DNA of 64,000 nucleotides from LMUY01 sp965199165 (GCA_965199165.1 OZ240681.1:3348001-3412000), one strand, 5' to 3'; positions 1 to 8,745 are shown, numbered from the stretch's first letter. Translations and numbers: made by a program. The notes: generated from the sequence alone by a model not told the origin.

Positions 1-1816
1 CAGCCAGGGGCTGGACGCCGTCGCGGGCTATGTCCTGCCGCTGCGGCGGTTCGGCGCCGGGCCCGCCCGCCGATGGCAAAGCGAGCAGTGGGAGATGCGC
101 GAGGGCAAGATCTTCCTCGTGCAGGGCGACAGCTCGATGGGCGTGCGCCTGCCGCTGAACGCGCTGCCCTACGTGGACCCGAAGGAATTGGAGGAGGAGC
201 CGGAGCCCGATCCGATGGCCGCCCCGGCTCCGTTCCCGCCGCATGCCGCCTTGCCGGGGCCAGGGCAGGCGGAGGGTGCGAAAGGCGTGCGCACGGCGCT
301 GACGGTGCAGGCGCGCGACGGGCTGCTGTTCGTCTACATCCCGCCGCTCCCCTCGGCCGAGGACTGGCTGTCCCTGGTGGCGGGCGTGGAGCGGACGGCA
401 TCGGCGTTGCAGCAGGGCGTGGTGCTGGAGGGCTACAAGGCACCGTACGACCGCCGGTTGGACGCGTTCTCCGTCACGCCCGACCCGGGCGTCATAGAGG
501 TCAACGTCCACCCGTCGACCGCCTGGGACGAGATCGTCGAAAAAACCGGGCAGCTCTACGAGCAGGCGCGGCAATGCGGCCTGCGGGCCGAGAAGTTCAT
601 GCTGGACGGCCGCCACGTCGGCACCGGCGGCGGCAACCACGTGGTGATGGGCGCGGCCACGCCGGAGGACAGCCCCTTCCTGCGCCGACCGGACCTGCTG
701 CGCTCCCTGCTGGGCTTCTGGCACAACCATCCGAGCCTCTCCTTCCTGTTCAGCGGCCTGTTCATCGGCCCGATGAGCCAGCATCCCCGCATCGACGAGG
801 CGCGGCAGGATGCGGTGCGCGAGCTGGAGATCGCCTTCGCCCAGGTGAAGCGGGACGCGCCGCCGCCGCCCTGGATCACCGACCGGCTGTTCCGCAACAT
901 CCTGGTGGACATGACGGGCAACACCCACCGGACCGAGTTCTGCATCGACAAGATGTATTCGCCGGACAGCGCCTCCGGCCGGCTGGGCCTGGTGGAGTTC
1001 CGCGCCTTCGAGATGCCGCCGCACCCGGAAATGGCCGCCGCCCAGGTGCTGCTGATGCGCACCGCGGTCGCCGCGTTCTGGCAGGTGCCGTACGAGCGCC
1101 GGCTGATCCGCTGGGGCACGCGGGTTCACGACGACTTCATGCTGCCGCACTACGTCTGGCAGGATTTCGGCGACGCGTTGGAGGAGTTGTGCGTGCACGG
1201 CGCCGGGTTCGGCGCACGGCTGGAGCCCGCCTGGTTCGAGCCGCACCGGGCGTTCCGCTTCCCCGTCATCGGCAGCGTCACGGTGCATGGCATGACGCTG
1301 GAGCTGCGCCATGCGTTGGAACCGTGGCATGCCATGGGGGAGACGCCGGGCGGCGGCGGCACGGTGCGCTACGTGGACAGCTCCGTCGAGCGGTTGGAGG
1401 CACGGGTGACGGGATGGGAGCCGGAGCGGTTCGCGCTGGTGTGCAACGGCGTCGCGGTGCCGCTGCGGCCCACCGAGGTCGCGGGCGAGTTCGTCGCGGG
1501 CGTCCGGTTCAAGGCGTGGCAGCCGTATAGCGCGCTGCACCCGACGATCCCGGCGCAGACCCCGCTGGTGTTCGACGTGTACGACCGCTGGAACGGCCGC
1601 TCCCTGGGTGGGCTGACCCACCACGTCGCCCATCCCGGCGGGCGCTCGTACGACAAGTTCCCGGTGAACGCCAACGAGGCCGAGGCTCGGCGCCGCGCCC
1701 GATTCCTCCCGTTCGGCCACACGCCGGGCCCGATGACGCCGCCCGTGGGCGACACCTCGGCGGAGCTGCCGCGCACGCTGGACCTGCGGGCGTTCGCGAC
1801 GCCTGAGCGAACGTAG
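1..1816 (+). CDS. Transglutaminase-family protein, DUF2126 C-terminal part (5' end outside window)
   Basis: The reading frame is open from base 2, so the N-terminus lies upstream; 604 residues are visible. The start reads GYVLPLRR, followed by a stretch ending in GDSSMGVRLPL, which is the pattern I know from the DUF2126 region of large (about 1100 aa) alphaproteobacterial proteins whose N-terminus is a transglutaminase-like domain. Further on are a GTGGGNH motif near residue 210 and an HNHPSLS motif near residue 240. In other genomes these genes sit with an alpha-E protein and a circularly permuted ATP-grasp gene; those would be upstream. The biochemical function is not established. The TAG stop lies inside the outer stem of the following cloverleaf repeat. 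Confidence 0.85.
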   Translation, partial: SQGLDAVAGYVLPLRRFGAGPARRWQSEQWEMREGKIFLVQGDSSMGVRLPLNALPYVDPKELEEEPEPDPMAAPAPFPPHAALPGPGQAEGAKGVRTALTVQARDGLLFVYIPPLPSAEDWLSLVAGVERTASALQQGVVLEGYKAPYDRRLDAFSVTPDPGVIEVNVHPSTAWDEIVEKTGQLYEQARQCGLRAEKFMLDGRHVGTGGGNHVVMGAATPEDSPFLRRPDLLRSLLGFWHNHPSLSFLFSGLFIGPMSQHPRIDEARQDAVRELEIAFAQVKRDAPPPPWITDRLFRNILVDMTGNTHRTEFCIDKMYSPDSASGRLGLVEFRAFEMPPHPEMAAAQVLLMRTAVAAFWQVPYERRLIRWGTRVHDDFMLPHYVWQDFGDALEELCVHGAGFGARLEPAWFEPHRAFRFPVIGSVTVHGMTLELRHALEPWHAMGETPGGGGTVRYVDSSVERLEARVTGWEPERFALVCNGVAVPLRPTEVAGEFVAGVRFKAWQPYSALHPTIPAQTPLVFDVYDRWNGRSLGGLTHHVAHPGGRSYDKFPVNANEAEARRRARFLPFGHTPGPMTPPVGDTSAELPRTLDLRAFATPERT

Positions 1817-1886
1817 CCCGTATTGGCGCAGCCAATGCGGGATGCCGAGGAAGCATCCCGCATGAGCAAAGGCTCACACGGGCTAC
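1813..1886. repeat. 74-nt cloverleaf-like palindromic element
   Basis: The outer arms GTAGCCCGT (1813-1821) and ACGGGCTAC (1878-1886) are perfectly complementary. Between them lie three perfect hairpins: ATTGGC/GCCAAT (1822-1836), GCGGGATGC/GCATCCCGC (1837-1861) and TGAGC/GCTCA (1863-1876). The whole can fold as a four-way junction the size of a tRNA, but it has no T-loop or anticodon-loop features. It resembles the dispersed intergenic palindromic (REP-like) elements that begin with GTAGCCCG in many proteobacteria. It could also act as a terminator or mRNA stabiliser for the upstream gene, whose stop codon it contains. Confidence 0.8.
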
Positions 1887-1938
1887 GCTGCTGCCGCAGG
1901 CCGGCACGTTCGGCGCCACGCGGTCCCCCCTCGGTGGC

Positions 1939-2895
1939 TTGACGCGGCGCGTGCCGCCGGACGAGAAGCCCGCGGTGGAAAGCGTCATCTTGGCCGAGGA
2001 TTTCGCCGGAATGCGGTCCCAGGCGCTCGGCCTGGCGGAGGCGGCCGGGCTGCACCCCCGGGAAGTGGCGCTCCGGCCGCGCCTGCCGTGGTGGTGGATG
2101 CCGGGCCGGATGTGGCCGTCGCCGCTGCGGGCGGTGCGCCTCGCCACGCCGGCCGAGCCGCTGGCCATCGGCTGCGGCGGCAAGGCCGCTCCGGTGCTGG
2201 CCGCCTTGCGCCGGCGCGGCAAGGCCGTGGTGCAGGTCCAGCACCCCCGCATGGACGTCCGTCGCTTCGACCAGGTGGTGGTGACCCGGCACGACGGCCT
2301 CACCGGCCCCAACGTCATCGTGACCCGCACCGCGCTGCACCGCGCCACACCCGCCCGGCTGGCGGAGGCCCGCGCCGCGTGGTTGGGCCGGCTAGCGCAC
2401 CTGCCGCGGCCGCTGGTGGCGGTGCTGGTGGGCGGCAGCAACGGCCGCTTCCGCCTGGAGGCCGCGGAGGGTGCGGCGCTGGCCCGCGACCTGGCCGGGA
2501 TGCTGCGGCAGGACCGGGTCGGCCTGGCGGTCACCCCATCCCGCCGGACGGCCGGCGCGGTCCAGCAGGTGCTGCGCGACGTGCTCGTGCCCATGGGTGC
2601 GACCGTGTGGGATGGGACGGGCGAGAACCCGTATTTCGGCCTGCTCGCCAGTGCCGACGCGATCGTGGTGACGGCGGACAGCGTCTCGATGGTGTCCGAG
2701 GCGGTGGCGACGGCGGCCCCTGTCCTGGTGGCGGAGTTGCCCGGCGGGTCACGGCGGATCGGCGCATTCCTGGACGGCCTGCGGCGGGAGGGCCGCATCC
2801 GCCGCTTCCGCGGCCGTTTGGAGGACTGGGCGGCATCGCCGCTGGACGACACGCAGGCGGCGGCCGATATCCTGCGGCAACGCTTGGGATTCTGA
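1939..2895 (+). CDS. ELM1/DUF1022-family protein, copy 1
   Basis: This 318-aa protein belongs to the family named after the plant mitochondrial fission factor ELM1 (DUF1022). Bacterial members have a GT-B-like glycosyltransferase fold but no proven reaction. Visible family motifs are LPRPLVAVLVGG near residue 155, TPSRRT near 198, GENPY near 231 and TADSVSMVSEA near 248; these resemble the nucleotide-sugar side of GT-B enzymes. The start is TTG at 1939; no better start lies close by. It is followed after 5 nt by the 625-aa gene, so the two are probably cotranscribed. A second family member lies at 54332-55348. An envelope or polysaccharide role is only inference. Confidence 0.8.
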   Translation: MTRRVPPDEKPAVESVILAEDFAGMRSQALGLAEAAGLHPREVALRPRLPWWWMPGRMWPSPLRAVRLATPAEPLAIGCGGKAAPVLAALRRRGKAVVQVQHPRMDVRRFDQVVVTRHDGLTGPNVIVTRTALHRATPARLAEARAAWLGRLAHLPRPLVAVLVGGSNGRFRLEAAEGAALARDLAGMLRQDRVGLAVTPSRRTAGAVQQVLRDVLVPMGATVWDGTGENPYFGLLASADAIVVTADSVSMVSEAVATAAPVLVAELPGGSRRIGAFLDGLRREGRIRRFRGRLEDWAASPLDDTQAAADILRQRLGF

Positions 2896-2900
2896 GGACC

Positions 2901-4778
2901 ATGCTGAACATCCGGACCTTCGACGCGCGGCAGGGCGGCAACGTGCTCTACAAGGCCTTCGCCCACCCGCTGGCGGCCGAGGCGATCGCGCGGCTGGCGG
3001 CGGGACTGCACGGGATGTTGGCGGTCTACGACCCGGACGGTGTGGCGGACGCGCTGTTCGCCCTGCATCCGGAGATGCCGGCGCCGGCCGAACTGTTCGT
3101 GCACGACTCCGAGCAGGTCGGGCAGGTGCGCGCCGGGTGCCGCGCGCAGCCTGTCACCGGCCTACGCCAATCCCGCGCGGGCACGTTGCTCGTCGCCAGC
3201 TTCGACGCGGCCAAGCTGCGGGACCGGCTGGCGCCGCTGCTGCCGCCCGGCACCGCCATCGTCACGTTGGACGAGGCGCGCCTGCCGGCCGCCATGCTGA
3301 CCAACCCGCGCCGATACCTCGATACGCTGAACTTCGCGACCAACTACGCCTTCTTCCGTGACGCGGACGGGCTCTCGACCCGGCTGGTCACCGCCAATTA
3401 CTGGGCCGGGTACGGCGCCAAGGCGGTCCGGCTCTGGCTGCGCCTGTTCGACGCGGCGGGAGATGTGCTCGCGGAGTGGGAGCAAGCCTTGCCACCGCGG
3501 GTCGGCGGCGTGGCGATCGACAGCGCGGAGGTCCGCGCGCGCTTCGGCCTGCCGCAGTTCTGCGGCCAGCTGTTCATCCACGCCATCGGCGTGGCCGGGC
3601 ACGACGTGGTGAAATACGCGCTCGACACCTATGGCACCGGCGCCGAGCCGAGCCTGTCCTGCACGCACGATGCCAACGCATGGCCGTCCGACCGCTATGC
3701 CGGCCTGCCGGCGCCGCGCGAGGGGGAGCGCGTGGTGCTGTGGGTGCAGAACAGCCACGCCGCGCCGATCCCCGCCGGGACCCTGTCGCTCGACCGGATG
3801 GGGGCGGAGCGGCCGGTGGTCCTGGACCGGGACATCGCGCCGTTCGCCACCGTGGCGCTGGACGTGGCGGCACTGCTGCCGGGCCTGCGCTGGCCGGCGC
3901 AAATGGAGTTCCGCTCCGGCCGGCACATGGTGCGCCCGCGCTACGAGGTCGTGCAGAACGGCCGCACCCGCATCGCCCACGTGAACGTGGAGCGGGCGGA
4001 TCTGCGGCCGGACCCGGGCATTCTCGCCCTGTCCAACCTGCTCGGCCGCGGCTACCTGCTGCCCTTCCCGGTGCTGCCGCCGGAGCGGTTCTCCACCGTG
4101 GTGCAGCCGACGCCGATGGCGGAGACCCAGTCCGACCTGCCCATCCGCATCGACGTGTTCGCCGCCGACGGCCGCCTGGTCGCCGAGCGTTTCCTCGGCT
4201 GCCTGCCACGCAACCACGATCTGGCGTTGGACCTGGCGGAGCTGGGTGCGGAGGGCGGGCACGCCGAACTGGTCTACGACTTCCGCGACGGCGGCGGCGC
4301 GGATGGTTGGCTGCACTGCCTGGCACGCTACGAAGACCGGCGCAGCGGGCACGCGGCGGAGACGAGCTTCGGCGCCCACATCTTCAACACGCTGATGACC
4401 TACAAGGGCGAGCCGCAATCCTATAACGGGCCGCCCCCGGGCTTGAGCACCCGGCTGTTCCTGCGGTTGGGGGAGGGGGCGCACCGCTCCTTCGCGCATC
4501 TGATCTACCCGGCCTCCGCCGCGTGGCATCCGCAGTCCACCACCCGGCTGATCCTGCACGACGCCGAGGGTGAGGCGTTGGCCGAGCGGCCGCTCGCCAT
4601 CGCGTGCTCCGGCTCGGCGATGGTCTGGCCAGATGAAGTCTTCGGCGAGGGTTTGCTCCGGCAGGCCGGGGCGCGAGGCTACGTCATGGTGGACGACCGC
4701 ACCTGCCGGCTGTTCGGCTATCACGGGCTGATGGACGACCACGGCGGGTTCTCGCTGGACCACATGTTCGGGTTCTGA
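2901..4778 (+). CDS. Conserved-looking hypothetical protein, 625 aa
   Basis: I do not recognise a family. The ATG at 2901 follows a GAGG ribosome-binding site and lies 5 nt after the ELM1-like gene stop. The protein has no signal peptide or membrane segment. The first 150 residues look alpha/beta; the rest alternates hydrophobic and charged residues in a way that suggests stacked beta-sandwich domains. Motifs that could serve as search handles are NFATNYAFFRD near residue 143, NYWAGYGAKAVRLWLRL near 165, and TSFGAHIFNTLMTYKGEPQSYNGPPPG near 490. Linkage to an ELM1-like protein suggests, as inference only, a shared role in surface polysaccharide or lipid processing. Confidence 0.65.
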   Translation: MLNIRTFDARQGGNVLYKAFAHPLAAEAIARLAAGLHGMLAVYDPDGVADALFALHPEMPAPAELFVHDSEQVGQVRAGCRAQPVTGLRQSRAGTLLVASFDAAKLRDRLAPLLPPGTAIVTLDEARLPAAMLTNPRRYLDTLNFATNYAFFRDADGLSTRLVTANYWAGYGAKAVRLWLRLFDAAGDVLAEWEQALPPRVGGVAIDSAEVRARFGLPQFCGQLFIHAIGVAGHDVVKYALDTYGTGAEPSLSCTHDANAWPSDRYAGLPAPREGERVVLWVQNSHAAPIPAGTLSLDRMGAERPVVLDRDIAPFATVALDVAALLPGLRWPAQMEFRSGRHMVRPRYEVVQNGRTRIAHVNVERADLRPDPGILALSNLLGRGYLLPFPVLPPERFSTVVQPTPMAETQSDLPIRIDVFAADGRLVAERFLGCLPRNHDLALDLAELGAEGGHAELVYDFRDGGGADGWLHCLARYEDRRSGHAAETSFGAHIFNTLMTYKGEPQSYNGPPPGLSTRLFLRLGEGAHRSFAHLIYPASAAWHPQSTTRLILHDAEGEALAERPLAIACSGSAMVWPDEVFGEGLLRQAGARGYVMVDDRTCRLFGYHGLMDDHGGFSLDHMFGF

Positions 4779-4877
4779 GTTCGGCCAAACGACGTCCGGC
4801 AACCTTGCGATGTTTGGATTGTCCAACGATAGTAGGCGGAAGCGAAACCGGCTGACCGCCAAACGGAGGACACCTGC

Positions 4878-6272
4878 TTGAGCGGAGTCAAACAGAAGTA
4901 TCGCGCCTACAAGGCCCGCAAGGTGGAAGCCGAGAAGGCGGACAAGGCGAAGAAAGAGAAGGTCAAGTTCTTCAAGGAGCAGTTCGGCGTCAAGCTGGAC
5001 GACAAGGACTGGGCCAAGGTCCTGGCCGGGATGAATGCCGGGATGGTCGAGTTGCAGAAGTGGGTGACGCGGATCGAGGGGCTGCATGGCGCGGAAGCCG
5101 CCAACGCGCGGGCGGACTACAACGAGATGAACCAGAGCGTGACGCAGGCGCGGGCGATGTTCGCCCAGGACCCTCGCATGGTCGGCACGCAGATCCGCGA
5201 CGCCATCCTGCCCGACCTGCGGGACCTGATCGACACGTACCGCCAGGTGGCGAAGAACACGCCCGTGACCACGCAGGTGGGCGCCCGGGCCGTTCCGGTG
5301 TTCTGGACCGACATCCCCGGCTACGACGACCTCGACCCGGCACAAGCCAAGAAGGTGACCGACGCGCTGGCGCAGAAGGTGGCCCGCGGGTTGGACGCCT
5401 ATGACAGCCTGGCCGCCGGCAACCCGCTGCCGGCAAACGTCTCCGCAGCGGAGGCCACCGACCTGGTGTGGGCGATGAAGTCCAAGGCGCAGGAGAAAGG
5501 CGGCGCCTTCGCCAAGGGCGCGCTGACCATCCCCAACGGCGAGGAGGTCAGGGCCTACCTGGACAAATGTCCCACCACCTATCCCCGCGCATCGTCCCAC
5601 CTCAAGGAGCAGCAGACCAAGAGCGGGCAGAGCGCGCGGGGCATGGATTTCTACAACGGTACGGCGGCCCTGGACCAGGACCCGCCCGTCGTGGACGGCA
5701 TGTTGCCGTTCGGCATGAACACGGTGCTCTTCCAGCAGGTCACCGGGAGAAGCGGCGAAAAGCTGCTCTACATCAAGATGGAGACCGAGGGTGCGCCGGG
5801 GACGGGCGGCGGCAACCACGCCACGGACCCGACCGCACCGCCCGACCCGCCGCCGCCCGATGGGCTGCGGGCCAAAGCCGCGCTGAAGTTGAGCAACGCC
5901 GGCAAGACGGTCCGGCACGGCGGGAACTACGTCAAGTCGCGCATCTCCAAGGACGAGCCGGACAAGGACCTCAAATCCACCCGCGAGGAGATCCCCAAGC
6001 CGATCAAGAAGCTTTGCGAGAAGATCATCAAGGACATGCCGAAAGGCCCCGAAAAGGCCGCGCTGGCGAGTGCGTTCGGGCAGGCCGAACGACTCAACAC
6101 GTTCTTCGACACGTTGGAGACGATCCTGCAAGTGGGAACGGCCACGTTCAGCGACGCCTGGCTCACGCAGCTGGATACGTTGACCGATCTATGCCTGGAC
6201 CTGTTCCCGAACGACGACATGGACAACCGCTTCGGCGGTGAGGTGTCGCTGTCCGCGGCCGACTTGGCCTGA
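4878..6272 (+). CDS. Unknown protein, 464 aa, first gene of a two-gene cassette
   Basis: No family recognised. The TTG start at 4878 has a strong CGGAGGA site just upstream. The first 35 residues are extremely rich in Lys, Ala and Glu and should form a charged coiled helix. Residues 40-220 look helical. A globular block around residues 235-310 holds PFGMNTVLFQQV and LLYIKMETEG, followed by a Gly/His/Pro-rich linker (about 310-330, with PPDPPPP) and a Lys-rich helical C-terminus. There is no signal peptide or membrane helix. Linker-separated domains in a charged soluble protein are compatible with a secreted effector or scaffold, but nothing here proves that. The next gene starts 17 nt downstream. 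Confidence 0.65.
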   Translation: MSGVKQKYRAYKARKVEAEKADKAKKEKVKFFKEQFGVKLDDKDWAKVLAGMNAGMVELQKWVTRIEGLHGAEAANARADYNEMNQSVTQARAMFAQDPRMVGTQIRDAILPDLRDLIDTYRQVAKNTPVTTQVGARAVPVFWTDIPGYDDLDPAQAKKVTDALAQKVARGLDAYDSLAAGNPLPANVSAAEATDLVWAMKSKAQEKGGAFAKGALTIPNGEEVRAYLDKCPTTYPRASSHLKEQQTKSGQSARGMDFYNGTAALDQDPPVVDGMLPFGMNTVLFQQVTGRSGEKLLYIKMETEGAPGTGGGNHATDPTAPPDPPPPDGLRAKAALKLSNAGKTVRHGGNYVKSRISKDEPDKDLKSTREEIPKPIKKLCEKIIKDMPKGPEKAALASAFGQAERLNTFFDTLETILQVGTATFSDAWLTQLDTLTDLCLDLFPNDDMDNRFGGEVSLSAADLA

Positions 6273-6289
6273 TCGAGGGGAACGGTTCG

Positions 6290-6793
6290 ATGGCAAACCA
6301 GCAGCAGGACGAGTGGGTGCAACGTGTCCTTGGGGTGGGGGTGGCGCCGGGCGAGGCAGACGACGACGAGGTGGACCTGAGTCCGGCCGCCCTTGGGCTC
6401 GACGCGTCCGACCTCTGGAAAGCGGCCACTCAGGCCTTCCAGAAGGCGACGGAGACGGTGGATGGCCAGATCACGGCGCTGCAGGCGGCCCTGCGGCAGG
6501 AGATGGACCCCGAGCTGGACAAGATCTCGGAGCTCGGGCTCAACGCGCTGACGCGGAATACGCGCGTGCCGCTGATGTCGGCCTTGATGGAGGCCGGCGA
6601 CGGCAGCGGGGACCGCCTGAAATCGGCGGCGCCCAAGCTGGAGAAGGCGATCGCGGCCTTCCGCTCGGTGCTCGGGACCGACCCGAAGATCGCCGCCGCC
6701 GACAACAACCCGTTTGACGTCGAAGTGGCGATCCGCACCACCTACGCGAGCGTGCTTGACCAGCTCGAGCACGCGGTCAAGCTGGCGGCTTGA
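6290..6793 (+). CDS. Unknown acidic helical protein, 167 aa, partner of the 464-aa gene
   Basis: The ATG at 6290 follows a GAGGGG ribosome-binding site, 17 nt after the stop of the 464-aa gene, so the pair is probably one transcript. The product is soluble, acidic and almost wholly alpha-helical: an acidic N-terminus (GEADDDEVDLSP), long amphipathic helices around residues 40-75 and 95-125, and a C-terminal helix after the NNPFDVEV motif. Its opposite charge to the basic partner would suit a chaperone, immunity or structural partner; this is inference from composition and operon position. I know no named family for it. Confidence 0.6.
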   Translation: MANQQQDEWVQRVLGVGVAPGEADDDEVDLSPAALGLDASDLWKAATQAFQKATETVDGQITALQAALRQEMDPELDKISELGLNALTRNTRVPLMSALMEAGDGSGDRLKSAAPKLEKAIAAFRSVLGTDPKIAAADNNPFDVEVAIRTTYASVLDQLEHAVKLAA

Positions 6794-6870
6794 CGACCGT
6801 CTGCCGTCCCGGTGGAAACCGGGGCCGATGATGGCGGCCATTTGGCCTGGATGATGGGGGGAGGGGCCAA

Positions 6871-8487
6871 GTGAGCGGGTTCGACCTGGCGAAGACGGCG
6901 GCCAACTACGTCCCGCTCTCCCCGGTTTCCTTCCTCGCCCGCGCCGCCGCGGTCCATCCGGACCGGCTGGCGGTGGTGCACGGTGCGCATCGCACCACGT
7001 GGCGGCAGACGGCGGAACGCTGCCGCCGTTTGGCTTCGGCGCTCAGCCGGCAAGGCGTCGCCCGCGGGGACGTCGTGGCGGTCATGGCGCCCAACACGCC
7101 ACCGATGCTGGAGGCGCATTTTGCCGTGCCGGCGCTCGGTGCCGTGCTCAACGCGCTCAACGTCCGGCTGGATGCGGACACCATCGCCTACATCCTCGGC
7201 CATGGCGGCGCCCGCGTGCTGCTGACGGACCGGGAGTTCAGCGCCACGATCGCCGCCGCGCTGGCGATGCTGCCCGAACGCGACCGGCCTTTCGTCGTCG
7301 ATATCGACGACCCGCTCGCCTCGGCTGGCGACGTGCTGGGCCAGGTCGAGTACGAGGCGTTCCTCGCCAGCGGCGATCCGGATTTCGCGCTCGCACTCCC
7401 GCAGGACGAGTGGGACGCGATCGCCCTCAGCTACACTTCCGGCACCACTGGGCGGCCGAAGGGCGTGGTCACCCATCACCGCGGCGCCTACCTGAACGCG
7501 CTCGGCAACATCCTGACCTGGGCGATGCCGCACCACCCGGTCTATTTGTGGACGCTGCCGATGTTCCACTGCAACGGCTGGTGCTTCCCGTGGGCGATCA
7601 CCGCACAGGCGGGGACGCATGTATGCCTGCGCCGGGTGGAGGCACCCGCCATCCTCCATGCGCTGGACAGTGACGGCATCACGCACCTCTGCTGCGCCCC
7701 GATCGTCATGGGCATGCTGCTCAACGCGCCAGGCGTTCAGCCTCGGCCGCGACCGGTGCGCATCATGACGGCCGGCGCGTCGCCTCCGGCCGCCATCATC
7801 GAAGGCATGGAGCGCCTGAACTTCGACGTCACCCATGTCTATGGCCTGACCGAATGCTATGGCCCCAACACGGTGTGCGAGTGGCATCCCGAGTGGGACG
7901 CGCGACCCGACGAAGAGCGCGCGACCCTGAAGGCGCGGCAGGGGGTGCCCTACGTGGTGCAGGAGGGTCTGATGGTGGCGGATCCGAACACCCTGGCGCC
8001 GGTGCCGCGGGACGGCACGACGATGGGGGAGCTGATGATGCGCGGCAACGTCATCATGAAGGGTTACCTGAAGGACGAGGCCGCCACCGCGACGGCGCTC
8101 GCCGGCGGCTGGTTCCACACCGGGGACCTCGGCGTATGGCATCCGGACGGCTATGCGGAAATCCGCGACCGCGCCAAGGACATCATCATCAGCGGCGGCG
8201 AGAACATCTCGACCATCGAGATCGAGGGCGTGCTCTACCGCCATCCGGCAGTGCTGGAGGCGGCGGTGGTCGCCCGGCCCGACGCGAAGTGGGGCGAGAC
8301 ACCGTGCGCCTTCGTGACCCTGAAGCCCGACGCGGCAGCCGGCGAGGCCGAACTGATCGCGTTCTGCCGGGAGCGCATGGCGCACTACATGGCACCCCGC
8401 ACGGTGGTGTTCGGCCCGCTCCCCAAGACCTCGACGGGCAAGATGCAGAAGTTCATCTTGCGGGAGCGTGCCCGCGCGCTCGGTTAG
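6871..8487 (+). CDS. AMP-dependent acyl-CoA synthetase
   Basis: This 538-aa member of the ANL superfamily activates a carboxylic acid with ATP and joins it to coenzyme A. Core motifs are present: the P-loop SYTSGTTGRPKG near residue 190, LPMFHCNGW near 228, the adenylate-binding YGLTECYG near 325, the hinge region GENISTIEIEG near 445, and the C-terminal PKTSTGKMQKF with the catalytic lysine near 528. The LPMFHCNGW region resembles medium-chain and 3-methylmercaptopropionyl-CoA ligases (DmdB-like), so the substrate is probably a short or medium-chain acid but cannot be fixed. The GTG start at 6871 is preceded by a GGGGGAGGGG site. No beta-oxidation genes are adjacent. Confidence 0.9.
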   Translation: MSGFDLAKTAANYVPLSPVSFLARAAAVHPDRLAVVHGAHRTTWRQTAERCRRLASALSRQGVARGDVVAVMAPNTPPMLEAHFAVPALGAVLNALNVRLDADTIAYILGHGGARVLLTDREFSATIAAALAMLPERDRPFVVDIDDPLASAGDVLGQVEYEAFLASGDPDFALALPQDEWDAIALSYTSGTTGRPKGVVTHHRGAYLNALGNILTWAMPHHPVYLWTLPMFHCNGWCFPWAITAQAGTHVCLRRVEAPAILHALDSDGITHLCCAPIVMGMLLNAPGVQPRPRPVRIMTAGASPPAAIIEGMERLNFDVTHVYGLTECYGPNTVCEWHPEWDARPDEERATLKARQGVPYVVQEGLMVADPNTLAPVPRDGTTMGELMMRGNVIMKGYLKDEAATATALAGGWFHTGDLGVWHPDGYAEIRDRAKDIIISGGENISTIEIEGVLYRHPAVLEAAVVARPDAKWGETPCAFVTLKPDAAAGEAELIAFCRERMAHYMAPRTVVFGPLPKTSTGKMQKFILRERARALG

Positions 8488-8520
8488 GAACGCCAGTGCG
8501 CGATGGGCGTTGTGTGCGGT

Positions 8521-8658
8521 ATGATCCGCATCATGCTCGCCATAGCCCTCCTATCGCTGTCCGCTTGCGGCGCAGCGCAACCGGGGACTCCTGGGCACGA
8601 GCCGCCATCCGGCGGTGACGTCAATCCAGTCACGGGCACACGGTCGAACGGTCGATAA
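8521..8658 (+). CDS. Small lipoprotein, about 45 aa
   Basis: A short frame, ATG 8521 to TAA 8656-8658, encodes a classic lipoprotein signal: MIRIMLAIALLSLSAC, with the LSAC lipobox placing the lipidated Cys at residue 16. The rest is a 29-residue hydrophilic Pro/Gly-rich tail ending in NGR. An in-frame ATG at 8503 would add six residues. It lies 33 nt after the acyl-CoA ligase. Tiny lipoproteins of this type are often missed by gene finders. The function is unknown. Confidence 0.6.
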   Translation: MIRIMLAIALLSLSACGAAQPGTPGHEPPSGGDVNPVTGTRSNGR

Positions 8659-8672
8659 GGCCCCCGTACGGG

Positions 8673-8705
8673 AGCCGAGCATGGTCTTTTCGACCCTGCT
8701 CGGCT
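8673..8705. terminator. Stem-loop between convergent genes, possible bidirectional terminator
   Basis: AGCCGAGCA (8673-8681) pairs perfectly with TGCTCGGCT (8697-8705). After one T/C mismatch the stem continues with GGTC/GACC closing a TTTTC loop, giving a 13-bp stem. It sits between the small lipoprotein gene (plus) and the aldolase gene (minus), where a shared terminator is expected. Neither side has a real T-tract, so Rho-independent termination is uncertain. Confidence 0.55.
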
Positions 8706-8745
8706 TGACTGAGCGGGTCATTCGACCGTCCGGTCACATCCTGAC

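Noticed and set aside
1813..1886. tRNA-like gene
   Set aside because: The size and cloverleaf fit, but there is no GTTCGA-type T-loop, D-loop pattern, anticodon loop or CCA-compatible acceptor end.
2088..2900. Possible 271-residue N-terminal extension of the 625-aa protein
   Set aside because: The frame is open, but it lies antiphase to the ELM1-like gene and reads as Gly/Ala/Arg-rich shadow sequence; ATG 2901 has a proper ribosome-binding site.
3162..6131. A 989-residue minus-strand open frame
   Set aside because: It spans three well-supported plus-strand genes, has no start with a ribosome-binding site and no recognisable motif; typical high-GC shadow.
6871..8487. Assignment as DmdB (DMSP catabolism)
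   Set aside because: Some motifs agree, but no dmdA, dmdC or DMSP lyase gene is nearby, and the family is too broad to fix the substrate.
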